Source: Arcanobacterium sp.
Lineage (GTDB): Bacteria; Actinomycetota; Actinomycetes; Actinomycetales; Actinomycetaceae
Direction: 5' to 3'
NCBI GenBank assembly: GCA_022783665.1
Contig: JALFZJ010000065.1
Location: forward strand, 1 to 62,615
Length of the DNA: 62,615 nucleotides
Translations under genes and position numbers: made by a program
The notes under the pieces: generated by a model
What the model was told of the DNA's origin: nothing
Databases searched by the model: none
Seen by the model: the letters and a program-made list of their open reading frames with translations, nothing else
In this document: positions 8,320-17,546 of the stretch, in pieces
How positions within the stretch are numbered: the stretch's first letter is position 1
Layout: each line of letters opens with the position of its first letter

Positions 8320-9051
8320 CTAGTCGTCCGATTTGCTGCGGTGGCGTTCACGCAGGCGGCGCAAGCGGCGTCTTCCCGCTCTCGAATTTGTTGGCCACCC
8401 ACGAGGAGCTTGCGGGCGAGTGTTAATGAACCGCGAAAAATCGTAGGGTTCGGGAAGGATCCAGTTGTGGTGACGAGCCAGAAGGCCAAACACCGCACAC
8501 AGCACAATCGCCGTCCCCATTCCGATCGCATAATGCCCCGAAGATTGGAAAGCCACCATTTGCGCTGCAGCGACTACCGAGAACGTAGCATACAAGGGTT
8601 TCCCACCGAATATTCCCGGTGTTTGATGCACCATGAGATCGCGGATGATACCGCCCATGACGGCCGTCACCACCCCAAGGAAAATCGACGGTATCCAGCC
8701 AAGGCCAGCTGCAAAACCTTTTGAAGCGCCAGTGGCAGACCAGCACCCTAAGGCAAGCACGTCAGCGAAACCGATGAACTGCTGCCACATTTTCCCTTCA
8801 AGGGCAAAGAAATATGCGAAGGTGGCGGCTCCGAAGGCGCCGGAAAGATACCACGGATCGGTGAGGGCGACGGGAAACCCTAAACCCAGCATCATATCGC
8901 GCGTTAAACCGCCGCCGAGAGCCGAACACGCGCCGAGCACCAAAAACCCCACGAGATCGAAGCGATGTTTGCGCGCTAAATCGGCACCGATCAGGCCATT
9001 GGCGATCACGCCCGTCACGTCAACAACACGAAAGATGCTTTCTGGATCCAC
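8320..9051 (-). CDS. TRIC-type (UPF0126) membrane channel protein
   Basis: Integral membrane protein, about seven hydrophobic segments, built as two repeats. Each repeat carries the family motif GGxxRD (GGGLTRDMM near residue 50 and MGGIIRDLM near residue 135), which in prokaryotic TRIC channels lines a monovalent-cation pore. The C-terminal 35 residues are Arg-rich and cytosolic in character. Ends 28 bp from the convergent macrodomain gene. The physiological ion is not deducible. Confidence 0.88.
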   Translation of the reverse strand: MDPESIFRVVDVTGVIANGLIGADLARKHRFDLVGFLVLGACSALGGGLTRDMMLGLGFPVALTDPWYLSGAFGAATFAYFFALEGKMWQQFIGFADVLALGCWSATGASKGFAAGLGWIPSIFLGVVTAVMGGIIRDLMVHQTPGIFGGKPLYATFSVVAAAQMVAFQSSGHYAIGMGTAIVLCAVFGLLARHHNWILPEPYDFSRFINTRPQAPRGWPTNSRAGRRRLRRLRERHRSKSDD

Positions 9052-9286
9052 ATCACAAGCGTAGCGCCCTGCCGCGAAGTTTCACTAGCCAGCTCTTGCA
9101 CTGAGCAACTTCGTCACCCACCACGTTCTTAACGAACTAGCATTGTCACGAACCAGCCTCGTTACCATTCAGCTCCGTTGCCAACTGGACGCCCCGTCTC
9201 CTCATCGCAGTCTTGCTGATTGCTGATACTTGATATGTGCACGCGCATCAGCGCAGGTACCTATCTTGTTGAGACCTCGATAAGAT

Positions 9287-9925
9287 GTGAGCGTGAAGGA
9301 AGAAGAAGCTGGCGAGCCGTCTGGATATGCGAAACGCAAACAGGCCAGCGATAAGAAAATCCTCTACGCCACTATGGAGCTGATCCAGGCCGGTGGCGTT
9401 GAAAATGTGACGGTAGAAGAAGTAGCCGCTCTGTCCGGTGTAGCAAAGACGACGATCTACCGCCGCTTCAAAAACAGATACGAGCTCATAGCAGCAGCTA
9501 GTGAGCTGATGCAGGGCGATGTGTATGTGCGCACCGATTATTCTTTTGACGGCGTAGTTGCCACCATCGAGGAGTTCATGGATCGCTTCGAGGCGAACGT
9601 TGGGTTCCGGGCGACGTCCAAGATGCTCGCTTCGGATGCGGACTTTGTGCAAAACTTTCGCCAGAAAGTGATTGAACCGCGTTTTGATCTTATTGTGCTC
9701 TATTTGCGCCAGGGTATTAAGCTGGGATATTTCTTGCCCGATCCTAATGAGGGTGTGTTGCGGCAAATGGTGGTTGGTTCGATGGTGTACGCGAAAGCGA
9801 ATGGGGATCTCGATACGCATACGTGGGTGGCCTCAATGGTATCGATGCTCTGGCCGTACTTAACTGGTGAACGCCATGAGGATCCCACGCCGCGAGACCA
9901 ACGCCGCGTCAAAGTAAGCCACTGA
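9287..9925 (+). CDS. TetR-family transcriptional regulator
   Basis: 212 aa. The N-terminal helix-turn-helix is clear (residues 35-70, with VTVEEVAALSGVAKTTIYRRF), followed by an all-helical ligand domain that I cannot assign to a subgroup. It starts with GTG and no strong ribosome-binding site; an imperfect ATCTT/AAGAT inverted repeat just upstream (about 9263-9286) may be its own operator. Neighbours on both sides are unrelated in direction or function, so the target is unknown. Confidence 0.88.
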   Translation: MSVKEEEAGEPSGYAKRKQASDKKILYATMELIQAGGVENVTVEEVAALSGVAKTTIYRRFKNRYELIAAASELMQGDVYVRTDYSFDGVVATIEEFMDRFEANVGFRATSKMLASDADFVQNFRQKVIEPRFDLIVLYLRQGIKLGYFLPDPNEGVLRQMVVGSMVYAKANGDLDTHTWVASMVSMLWPYLTGERHEDPTPRDQRRVKVSH

Positions 9926-9970
9926 AAGCTTTCTCATCCTCGATCGTTCCGAGCGGCAACTCAAAAGCGG

Positions 9971-10089
9971 CGCTACGCTTCGGCTCTGCTGGGCTTAGAC
10001 GGGGACCCCTCGCGAGCACCGCGCGTCGATTCCGCCGCGCGCATCGCGAAACCCCGATGCGCCCAGCCAGAGCGAAGCCTCCACGCCGA
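9971..10089 (+). repeat. 119-bp structured intergenic repeat, copy 2
   Basis: Second copy of the element at 4395-4513, same length and orientation, six or so substitutions. One substitution pair is compensatory: CTTCA paired with TGAAG in copy 1 becomes CTTCG paired with CGAAG here, keeping the outer stem. The inner 8-bp stem with loop CGAAACCC is identical. Lies between the TetR gene and the metP-like transporter. Confidence 0.85.
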
Positions 10090-10300
10090 CCATGACCTTG
10101 TATTAGGGACAATAGGAAGCCACGGACCTCGAAACTGGCTCTAATACCATACTCGGGCAGTAACGATGTACGCAGAAGGATCATAGTGTGAAGTCTAATG
10201 AGCTGAAGCGTAACATCGGTTTCCACCGCGAAGCGTATCAACAACGCACACTGCATGGTTCCAGAATATGAAACAGCTCTCCAAATGGTGATTAGCGGGC

Positions 10301-10310
10301 TTAACGTTAA
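10301..10310. promoter_or_regulatory. TTAACGTTAA palindrome upstream of metP
   Basis: Perfect 10-bp palindrome about 30 bp before the start codon of the transporter gene. Its position would suit an operator, but no regulator can be named and a chance palindrome is possible. Confidence 0.3.
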
Positions 10311-10340
10311 TCAACTCGACTATTCGTTTGGAGGCTCACA

Positions 10341-12014
10341 ATGGTTCACGAAGCATCGCCAGCTTCCACTTCACGCCCACCAGCGCAGCGTGAACAGTGG
10401 AGTGGGCAATTCGGTTTTATTATGGCCGCCGTTGGTTCGGCAATCGGCCTTGGAAATATCTGGCGTTTCCCCGGTGTAGCGTACACCAATGGCGGTGGCG
10501 CATTCATGATTCCTTACGTAGTAGCACTATTAACGGCAGGAATCCCCATGTTGCTTCTCGATTACGCGCTCGGCCACCGTTACCAAGGCTCAACGCCCGC
10601 CGTCTTCCGTAGAATCTCAAAGAAGTTCGAGTTTCTCGGCTGGATGAAAGTACTCGTTTGTTTCGTGATTACTGCATACTACGCGGTGATTCTGGCATGG
10701 GCTTTGCGCTACGTTGGCTTTTCTGCCACGCTTTCATGGAAGGACGATCCTACCGGATTCTTCGTTGGCGCATTCTTGCAAGCAAGCGACCCTGGAGTAA
10801 ACAACGGCATCGTGCCAGGTATTTTCTGGCCGCTGGTCGGCATCTGGATCGCGATCGGCGTAGTGATGGCGCTCGGCGTTGCGAAGGGCATTGAGAAAGC
10901 GAACAAGTTCTTCATCCCGCTACTTGTGATCATCTTCGTGGCACTCGTAATCCGCGCGATCACCCTGCCCGGCGCTTCGGAAGGCCTCAACGCACTGTTT
11001 ACCCCGAACTGGGGCGCTCTCGCCGATCCGAGCGTCTGGATTGCCGCATACTCTCAGATCTTCTTCTCGCTCTCCGTCGGCTTTGGCATTATGGTCACCT
11101 ATTCGAGTTACCTCAGGCGCAAGAGCAATATTGTGCCAACCGGCCTCGTTACAGGTTTTGCTAACTCTTCGTTTGAGCTCCTCGCCGGGCTTGGCGTATT
11201 CGCAACCTTGGGATTCATGGCCGCGCAACAGGGCGTAGGCGTCGGTGAGCTTGAAGGCCTTACAGGCGTGGGTTTGAGCTTTATGACGTTCCCACAGGTG
11301 ATTTCGATGATGCCCGGTGGCCCAGTGTTCGGCATTATCTTCTTCACCTCTCTACTCATTGCTGGATTCACGTCGATGCTGTCACTGACGCAGGTGCTTA
11401 GCGCCGCCGTCCAGGAGAAATTCAACGTAGGCCGCAGGCTTGCCTCCGTGATTGTGGTGGTGCTCGATGGGCTTGTGTCGGTGCTCATCTTCACCTCCAC
11501 CGATGGCCTTAATGTGCTCGATACCGTCGACAAGTTCATCAACGAAATCGGTGTTGTGATGTGTGCCGTGATCACATGTATTCTGATCGCTTTTGTTGTG
11601 AAGCGTATGCCACTGCTGCGCAGCCACCTTAACTTCAATTCACGCTTGCATCTGGGCAAGTGGTGGTACGCATGTATCGCAGTTGTGATCCCGATTATCC
11701 TCGGCATCATGATGGTGATTACCGTGGTGGATCTTCTCACGAATGGCTACGGTGGCTACCCCACTGGATTCTTGTACAAGTACGGCTGGGTAATGGTGCT
11801 GCTTGTTGTTGTAGGATCCTTCCTTTTCACGGTGATCCCGTGGCGCACACCCGTCGATGACTTTGATGCCATGGAATACCACGGCGCTGAAGCAACACCC
11901 GGAATGAATGATTCGCCTACCGTCACGGGTAATACAGGCCCGTATACGCGTGAACTTATGGGGCTTACCGGCCCACGCAAGCCAGGCACTTACAACCCTG
12001 GAAAGGAGATCTAA
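10341..12014 (+). CDS. metP: Sodium-dependent amino-acid transporter (NSS family, MetP-like)
   Basis: 557-aa, about 12-helix sodium symporter of the neurotransmitter:sodium symporter family. The first helix carries the family signature GSAIGLGNIWRFPG, the sodium/substrate site, followed by TNGGGAFMIPY. Strong ribosome-binding site TTGGAGG. The very small gene directly after it encodes a MetS-type subunit, the pairing described for the methionine/alanine importer MetPS of Corynebacterium; by that analogy the substrate is probably methionine, alanine or similar. The substrate is inferred. Confidence 0.92.
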   Translation: MVHEASPASTSRPPAQREQWSGQFGFIMAAVGSAIGLGNIWRFPGVAYTNGGGAFMIPYVVALLTAGIPMLLLDYALGHRYQGSTPAVFRRISKKFEFLGWMKVLVCFVITAYYAVILAWALRYVGFSATLSWKDDPTGFFVGAFLQASDPGVNNGIVPGIFWPLVGIWIAIGVVMALGVAKGIEKANKFFIPLLVIIFVALVIRAITLPGASEGLNALFTPNWGALADPSVWIAAYSQIFFSLSVGFGIMVTYSSYLRRKSNIVPTGLVTGFANSSFELLAGLGVFATLGFMAAQQGVGVGELEGLTGVGLSFMTFPQVISMMPGGPVFGIIFFTSLLIAGFTSMLSLTQVLSAAVQEKFNVGRRLASVIVVVLDGLVSVLIFTSTDGLNVLDTVDKFINEIGVVMCAVITCILIAFVVKRMPLLRSHLNFNSRLHLGKWWYACIAVVIPIILGIMMVITVVDLLTNGYGGYPTGFLYKYGWVMVLLVVVGSFLFTVIPWRTPVDDFDAMEYHGAEATPGMNDSPTVTGNTGPYTRELMGLTGPRKPGTYNPGKEI

Positions 12015-12015
12015 T

Positions 12016-12126
12016 ATGACTACCTCAGCTATTGCACTACTCGTCGTCTCTGTTGGTATGATCTGGGGTGGCTTGGCTGCATCAGTTGTGTATCTTGTAA
12101 CGCATCCGATGCATGACGACGACTGA
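12016..12126 (+). CDS. metS: MetS-like small subunit of NSS transporter
   Basis: 36-aa single-pass membrane peptide starting 1 nt after the metP stop codon, with the ribosome-binding site AAAGGAG inside the metP end. Sequence: short Thr/Ser N-terminus, one hydrophobic helix (about residues 5-29), acidic tail DDD. Size, position and composition match the MetS family needed for full activity of MetP-type importers. Confidence 0.88.
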   Translation: MTTSAIALLVVSVGMIWGGLAASVVYLVTHPMHDDD

Positions 12127-12191
12127 CCTCAACGGCGTCTATTCCCACACCGCCTTGCCTTCCAGATACTCAGCTTCAGGAGGTACCACGC

Positions 12192-13154
12192 ATGGCTCTT
12201 GGCATTGCCGCGCTACTCGACGATATTTCGGCTCTAGTCAAAGCCACGGCTGCCAGTATCGACGATATTGCGGCCGCTGCAAGTAGAGCATCTGTGAAGG
12301 CGACGGGTGTGGTGGTAGATGATACCGCCGTCACCCCTCAATACTTGGAGGGAATGGCTCCTAAGCGTGAGCTTCCTGTTGTACTGAAAATTGCGCGGGG
12401 ATCCATTATCAACAAACTGATTATCATCGCCCTTATTTTGGCGATGAACCAGTGGCTGCCGTGGCTTCTTACGCCACTGCTTATGCTCGGTGGAAGCTAT
12501 TTGTGCTTTGAGGGAGCCGAAAAAGTACTTGAATGGTTCGGCATCGGCCACCATGATCTTGGCGCTCATACACCCGCAGTAGATCAAGGCGAAGACGCCG
12601 AGAAAAAGGTTGTGAGCGGAGCTATCCGTACCGATTTCATTTTGAGCGCGGAAATCATGGCGATTTCACTCAATGAAATCAAAGACAACTCGTTTTGGAT
12701 TACACTTGGTGCGCTGATCGTTGTAGCTATCCTCATCACCCTACTTGTGTATGGTGTGGTTGCCCTCTTCGTAAAGATCGACGATATCGGTTTCCATCTT
12801 CTCAAACAGCCACGAGCCACAAGCCAGAGAATCGGCGAAATCCTCGTCAAAGGCATGCCGAAACTGATGGCCGTCATCTCAGTGATCGGCACTTTGGCGA
12901 TGATGTGGGTTGGTGGGCATCTGTTTATCCAAGGTCTCACTGATCTGGGATGGCCACTCATCCACGATCTCATCGGCCACATCGTACATCCAGTGGAGGC
13001 GCTCGCCACGGTTGGGGCCGCTTTTGGATGGATACTTGAGACGGCGTGCGCCATGGTGTTTGGTTTTGTGTGGGGTTGCGTGATTCTAGCTGCGGTGCGC
13101 CTCATCCAAAAAGCACTCAGCGCCACCACGAATCATAAAACGCCACAGGCATAG
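12192..13154 (+). CDS. DUF808 family membrane protein (YedI-like)
   Basis: 320 aa. The N-terminal motif GIAALLDDISALVKATAAS and the following ASRASVKATGVVVDDTAV identify DUF808. Several hydrophobic segments follow (about 75-100, 165-190, 220-245, 280-305). Function unknown in the family. Good ribosome-binding site CAGGAGG. Its 3' end overlaps the convergent nadE gene by 38 bp. Confidence 0.9.
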   Translation: MALGIAALLDDISALVKATAASIDDIAAAASRASVKATGVVVDDTAVTPQYLEGMAPKRELPVVLKIARGSIINKLIIIALILAMNQWLPWLLTPLLMLGGSYLCFEGAEKVLEWFGIGHHDLGAHTPAVDQGEDAEKKVVSGAIRTDFILSAEIMAISLNEIKDNSFWITLGALIVVAILITLLVYGVVALFVKIDDIGFHLLKQPRATSQRIGEILVKGMPKLMAVISVIGTLAMMWVGGHLFIQGLTDLGWPLIHDLIGHIVHPVEALATVGAAFGWILETACAMVFGFVWGCVILAAVRLIQKALSATTNHKTPQA

Positions 13155-13938
13155 TGCGCTTATGCCGCGTGCGCATGAAGTATGCTTCGAGTTTTTCAGC
13201 TACGTCGTGGGGTACGTCTTTTCCTTCGAGAAAGTCATCGATATCGTCATAGGCGAGGCCGAGCTCGTCCTCATCGAGCCTGCCGGGGGTGGCGTCAAGC
13301 AGATCAGCAGTTGGTTTCTTCTCCCATACGCTCTGCGGTGCCCCAAGGTACTCTGTGATTTTGCGGATCTGGCGTTTGTTCAAGCCTGCCAGTGGCATCA
13401 CATCCGCCCCGCCGTCTCCAAACTTCGTATAGAAGCCAGTTACCGCTTCCGCAGCATGATCAGTACCAACCACGAGCATCTGGTTATCCCCAGCAATCGC
13501 ATACTGCGCCACCATGCGTAAGCGCGCCTTTGTGTTGCCTTTGGTGAAATCCGTCATCGGCGTGGGGATAACGCCAGCGTATTCGCTTTCGAAAGCATCT
13601 ACGGCATCACCGATGTTGAAAGTGACGACGCGATCAGCATCAATAAAATCAAGCGCCCGTTGAGCATCACTTTCGTCTACTTGCACCTTATAGGGCAGAC
13701 GCACGGCAACAAAAGTAGCTTCTGCGCCGTCATCGCGGATCTTCTGAGCAGCAAGCTGGGCGAGGCGCCCGCCGAGCGATGAATCCACGCCTCCTGAAAT
13801 GCCGAGCACAAATCCTTTCGTATGTGTGGATCGCAGGTAGTCGGCAAGGAAATTCACCCGAGCTTCTACCTCGAGTGCTGGATCGATGGACGGCTTGACG
13901 TGCAAAGTATCGATAATGTGTTGCTGGAGTTCACGCAT
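13117..13938 (-). CDS. nadE: NAD synthetase, ammonia-dependent
   Basis: Adenylates and amidates nicotinic acid adenine dinucleotide to NAD. The 273-aa length without a glutaminase domain indicates the ammonia-dependent type. The ATP pyrophosphatase loop SGGVDSS is at 48-54; GTDHAAEAVTGFYTKFGDGG and PLAGLNKRQIR are typical substrate-binding blocks. TTAGGA precedes the ATG. The last 38 bp overlap the convergent DUF808 gene. Confidence 0.96.
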   Translation of the reverse strand: MRELQQHIIDTLHVKPSIDPALEVEARVNFLADYLRSTHTKGFVLGISGGVDSSLGGRLAQLAAQKIRDDGAEATFVAVRLPYKVQVDESDAQRALDFIDADRVVTFNIGDAVDAFESEYAGVIPTPMTDFTKGNTKARLRMVAQYAIAGDNQMLVVGTDHAAEAVTGFYTKFGDGGADVMPLAGLNKRQIRKITEYLGAPQSVWEKKPTADLLDATPGRLDEDELGLAYDDIDDFLEGKDVPHDVAEKLEAYFMRTRHKRTMPVAFYDSWWR

Positions 13939-14131
13939 ATCCTAAGGATACATCCGTCAGCATCAAGCTTTGGCGTGAATGCTTAGCGCCACCGTGCTGA
14001 TCGGCAAGTTCGACTTCGGCCTGCGTTGCACCATCTGCGGGTTCGCTGAAAAGCCGTTTTGCGGTGCGCTTTTGCGATGCGCCCGCCTAAGGCCGCGTCG
14101 AGCACACGCTGACGCAGTTGCACTAATAGCA

Positions 14132-15028
14132 CTAATAGTCGATGCGGATCACGGGCTGTTTATCGAAGATAGACTCCACCTGCGTCACGTTCACGCTCGT
14201 GCCGTCAGGAGCGCCGAGCGTCTGGCCTGGGAGCAGATAGGCGGAACTCGTCATCACATAATTGGCCGTATTGGCAATCACCGAATACACATCTTCGGGC
14301 GTGTGCGGCGAATCAGCTATTTCAAGTTCAAGATGGCCAAATAACGGCATGCCCAGCGTGCGCCCCGCCGTCACACCACTTGCTGCCTGCTGGATACGGA
14401 CATTCACCCATAGAGGCAGGGGAACTTCGCCTTTTGTGAGAGTCTCGGAAAGCTCAGTAACCATCTGTGGCGGTTGCACAACGCCCAGCTCTGGCCGAAA
14501 CAGGCCTACCGCGGCCGGCTCACGCATCAGCACATCTGCAACCTGTGTGAGCACAATATGAGCACTCATCATGCGGCGCCGCGCCTTCACTTCGGGGATT
14601 TCCTCGGTCGAAGCGTGATTTTCTCCGGCAAGCACACCTCCGCTTGCGCGAGCCATCGGCGCAAACAAGGTGATGGGCACATAAAAACTATGCTCCGGTA
14701 AGGCTCCCTTGGCGAGGCTGAGAGGCGCGTTCATCGGCGTCATCATCACCTCTACGCCTTGAAGCGAAAAATGAAGAATATCGCCGCCACCGCGAGCGCC
14801 CGCCGATTCTTCTGCTTCAGGGTCACCAGGATTATTCGGCACCTGCACCGCCGCGCCAGCTACGCCGGCGGCGTCTACATGATCCCAGGTAGGAGATACG
14901 GATACCCCCCAGTATTGGGAAAGGCGTTCAACCGCTGCCCCAAGATCAAAAGGCGCTGAAAACAGCGCCGAGGCAGATAGAATCTCAGGTGCATGAGGGT
15001 GGATCGCGGAAATTCCTAGTTGTTCCAT
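14132..15028 (-). CDS. DUF4261 domain protein
   Basis: 298-aa soluble protein. The central segment (RMMSAHIVLTQVADVL) and the C-terminal block GMPLFGHLELEI...TPEDVYSVIANTANYV resemble DUF4261, a domain of unknown function found in actinobacteria and enterics. No ribosome-binding site is evident at the ATG. Flanked by unrelated genes; nothing indicates a role. Confidence 0.7.
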   Translation of the reverse strand: MEQLGISAIHPHAPEILSASALFSAPFDLGAAVERLSQYWGVSVSPTWDHVDAAGVAGAAVQVPNNPGDPEAEESAGARGGGDILHFSLQGVEVMMTPMNAPLSLAKGALPEHSFYVPITLFAPMARASGGVLAGENHASTEEIPEVKARRRMMSAHIVLTQVADVLMREPAAVGLFRPELGVVQPPQMVTELSETLTKGEVPLPLWVNVRIQQAASGVTAGRTLGMPLFGHLELEIADSPHTPEDVYSVIANTANYVMTSSAYLLPGQTLGAPDGTSVNVTQVESIFDKQPVIRIDY

Positions 15029-15193
15029 ACCGATAGTCTACATATCTGGCGCACAGAAACATCCGCGCACATAGCGGTGCCCACCCGGTTAGGTTGCCTG
15101 CATGCACTGCCCGAGCCAGCTCGTGCGCATAGAACCAGCGAACAAGCATCTCAAGCATTATGCGCGCTACGCAATTAGGGTTCGTCACTGGCA

Positions 15194-15910
15194 CTATCGT
15201 TTCAGATTCAAAAAGAACGGCCCCTTGGCAGCAAGCTCAGCTCCATAGAGGGTATCCCACTGGCTCCACGGCTCTTTCGATAGAGAATCGTTCGTAAACC
15301 GCGGATCGGCGGTTACTTCCGTGACGCAAAAGTCTGGAATCTCAAGATCCACCACCGGTGTGAGGCGCTCACATTCGGCTACGATGAGGCCGCGGTTCTC
15401 GCCTCCAAATACGTCAAACTCCCAGCCGTCTTCGTTGATCCACAACGAGTAGCGCTGTTTGAAAATAAGGTTCTTCGAACGTTGGAGAATCTGGGTGGCG
15501 ACATCGAGATCAAGCTCCGTCTCTAGCTCGTAGCGCTCGCCATTAATCGCAGGAGACTTCACCGCCATCAACGCTTGAGCATGGGCAGTGCCTGCGTGCT
15601 CGCCGTCATCAGAGCGCGCACCATCGTTGATCTCGGCGTCATCAGCAAGCTGGGCGAGAAGCCGGGCAAGTACACGGCGTTCATAGGCGCCAACCCGATC
15701 CACAGGTTCGTCAAAACGCGGAAGATCAATATCCACATCGGTGAACGTGATCCGCACCCGAATCGCGTAACCTCCCTCAGCGAATACATAACTTTGCACA
15801 ATGAGTTGGCGGGTGCCATGGGCGAGCACATCGAGCGGGAGCTCACGCACGAGGAATTTGCGCTCGTATTCGAACGGGATGCCAACATCGTACTGTTCAC
15901 CATCTGCCAT
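15194..15910 (-). CDS. CYTH-domain (triphosphate tunnel) protein
   Basis: 238 aa. The N-terminal ExExK signature is present as EYERK (E14, E16, K18), with later acidic and basic strands (ELETELDLD, FKQRYSLWINED, VDLEIPDF) typical of the triphosphate tunnel metalloenzyme barrel. Family members hydrolyse inorganic triphosphate or make cAMP; the length and lack of other domains favour an inorganic triphosphatase-like role, but this is inference. Divergent from ilvA with only 86 bp between the starts. Confidence 0.82.
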   Translation of the reverse strand: MADGEQYDVGIPFEYERKFLVRELPLDVLAHGTRQLIVQSYVFAEGGYAIRVRITFTDVDIDLPRFDEPVDRVGAYERRVLARLLAQLADDAEINDGARSDDGEHAGTAHAQALMAVKSPAINGERYELETELDLDVATQILQRSKNLIFKQRYSLWINEDGWEFDVFGGENRGLIVAECERLTPVVDLEIPDFCVTEVTADPRFTNDSLSKEPWSQWDTLYGAELAAKGPFFLNLKR

Positions 15911-15996
15911 GATTCAAGTGTAACGGGTGCGCACGTGGGCGTTTCGCTCGATGGCGGCGGTTTTGTAACGCTTCGCAAATTGCGCACAATAGTTCT

Positions 15997-17265
15997 ATGA
16001 CGCACCTTGCACGCACCTCACCACTACCCACTGGCACAGACGTAGTGCTCGCCGCACAAACGCTCGGCGCTACCGTACACCACACTCCACTTGACGCGTG
16101 TGACCGCTGGAGCGAGAAACTCAGCCGCCAGGTGTATCTCAAACGTGAAGATATTCAGATTGCGCGCTCATATAAAGTGCGAGGCGCATACAATTTCATC
16201 TCATCGCTCTCACGCCAAGAAGCAGATATGGGCGTGGTGTGTGCTTCGGCAGGTAATCACGCGCAAGGTGTGGCTTTTGCGTGCAACAGCCTCCAGATTC
16301 ACGGCACTATCTTTATTCCTTCTACCACACCGCGCCAAAAGCGCAGCCGTATCCGTGATATTGGCGGCGCTTGGGTGCACATTATCGAAACTGGCACTAC
16401 CTTTGATGAATGCGCTGCAGCAGCGCGGAGCTATGCCGAGGATTCTGAATCCATATATGTGCCGCCGTTCGATGATCTTCGCACTATCGCAGGCCAAGGT
16501 ACCGTGGTGAAGGAGGTGTTCGAGCAGGCTCCCATACAACCGTCCGTGGTGCTTGTGCCGGTGGGCGGCGGGGGTCTGCTTGCAGGCACTCTGGCATGGG
16601 TGAAGCAATTCCATCCGAACGTGAAGGTGATCGGTGTAGAACCTGAGGGTGCGGCGTCTCTTCGTGCAGCTCTAGACGCCGGCCAGCCCGTAACGCTCGA
16701 TCACATAGACACCTTTGCTGACGGTACTGCAGTGGCGCGCGTGGGTGATATTACGTTCGCTACCGCGCAGGCGATGGTAGACGACGTGATCACGGTTCCC
16801 GAGGGAGCTATCAGCGCCGAGATGCTTGAGCTCTATCAGGTGGAAGGTATTATCACCGAGCCGAGCGGCGCGCTCGCGGTGGCAGCGCTGCGATTCTTAC
16901 CGGATGATTTGCCTGATGGGCCGATTGCTGCGGTAATCAGCGGCGGTAATAATGACGTATCTCGCTATGACGATATTGTAGAGCGAGCCATGATCTACGA
17001 GGGCTTACGCCACTATTTCCTTGTGACGTTTGCACAAAAGCCTGGGGCTTTGCGTGCGTTCGTGAATGAGGTGCTCGGCGAAGGCGATGATATCGTCGTC
17101 TTTGAATATATAAAGAAGAACAACCGCGAAACTGGCCCTGCGCTTGTGGGCATCGATATTGAGAGCCCGAGGCGCTTGGAGGGATTGCTTGCGCGTATGG
17201 ATGCCTCAGGCTTGCAAATTGAACGCGTCGAGCCGAACTCTCAGGTGTTTGGGTTTATTCTGTAG
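15997..17265 (+). CDS. ilvA: Threonine ammonia-lyase (biosynthetic)
   Basis: Deaminates threonine to 2-oxobutyrate, the first isoleucine-specific step. The PLP lysine is K60 in RSYKVRGAYNF, the phosphate loop is the GGGGLL near 190, and SAGNHAQGVAF is the substrate loop. Residues about 335-420 form one ACT-like regulatory domain (KPGALRAFVNEVLGEGDDI), as in the feedback-controlled actinobacterial enzymes and unlike the short catabolic TdcB. No visible ribosome-binding site before the ATG; possibly leaderless. Confidence 0.95.
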   Translation: MTHLARTSPLPTGTDVVLAAQTLGATVHHTPLDACDRWSEKLSRQVYLKREDIQIARSYKVRGAYNFISSLSRQEADMGVVCASAGNHAQGVAFACNSLQIHGTIFIPSTTPRQKRSRIRDIGGAWVHIIETGTTFDECAAAARSYAEDSESIYVPPFDDLRTIAGQGTVVKEVFEQAPIQPSVVLVPVGGGGLLAGTLAWVKQFHPNVKVIGVEPEGAASLRAALDAGQPVTLDHIDTFADGTAVARVGDITFATAQAMVDDVITVPEGAISAEMLELYQVEGIITEPSGALAVAALRFLPDDLPDGPIAAVISGGNNDVSRYDDIVERAMIYEGLRHYFLVTFAQKPGALRAFVNEVLGEGDDIVVFEYIKKNNRETGPALVGIDIESPRRLEGLLARMDASGLQIERVEPNSQVFGFIL

Positions 17266-17546
17266 CTATGAGTCTACGTGTGCATGAGCCGGCGTTGTGA
17301 ATGCCTGCACTGTTGCGCAACGTAGGAATGGTAGCCGAGGCCTGTGCCAAGGCTGGCTAACGCTGCGCGGTGAGTGCCTGACGCTGATTGATGGGTACCT
17401 GGGCTGCGCGATGGGTGCCCAGCAACGGTGCGATTGGCACCTAACCACGGCGAAAGGCACGTAAGGGCAGAAGCCACATAACGCGGGCGCATGGTGCCTT
17501 GCTGTATGCGGACGGTACGTGAGGAAGTTGTTGAGAGTGAGGAAGT
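17266..17546. other. Gene-free stretch after ilvA
   Basis: About 280 bp without a credible gene. It contains recurrent GGTGCC/GGCACC-type words at roughly 22-bp intervals (17395-17460) and a short hairpin with CTGGGC and GCCCAG arms that might help end the ilvA transcript. The long minus-strand frame across it is low-complexity and not convincing. Confidence 0.5.

Noticed and set aside
8633-9064. 143-aa plus-strand frame antisense to the TRIC-like gene
   Set aside because: Pro/Arg/Lys-rich shadow of a clear membrane protein gene.
17390-17470. CRISPR-like periodicity of GGTGCC words
   Set aside because: Units are short, irregular and not separated by unique spacers of constant length; no cas genes in the window.
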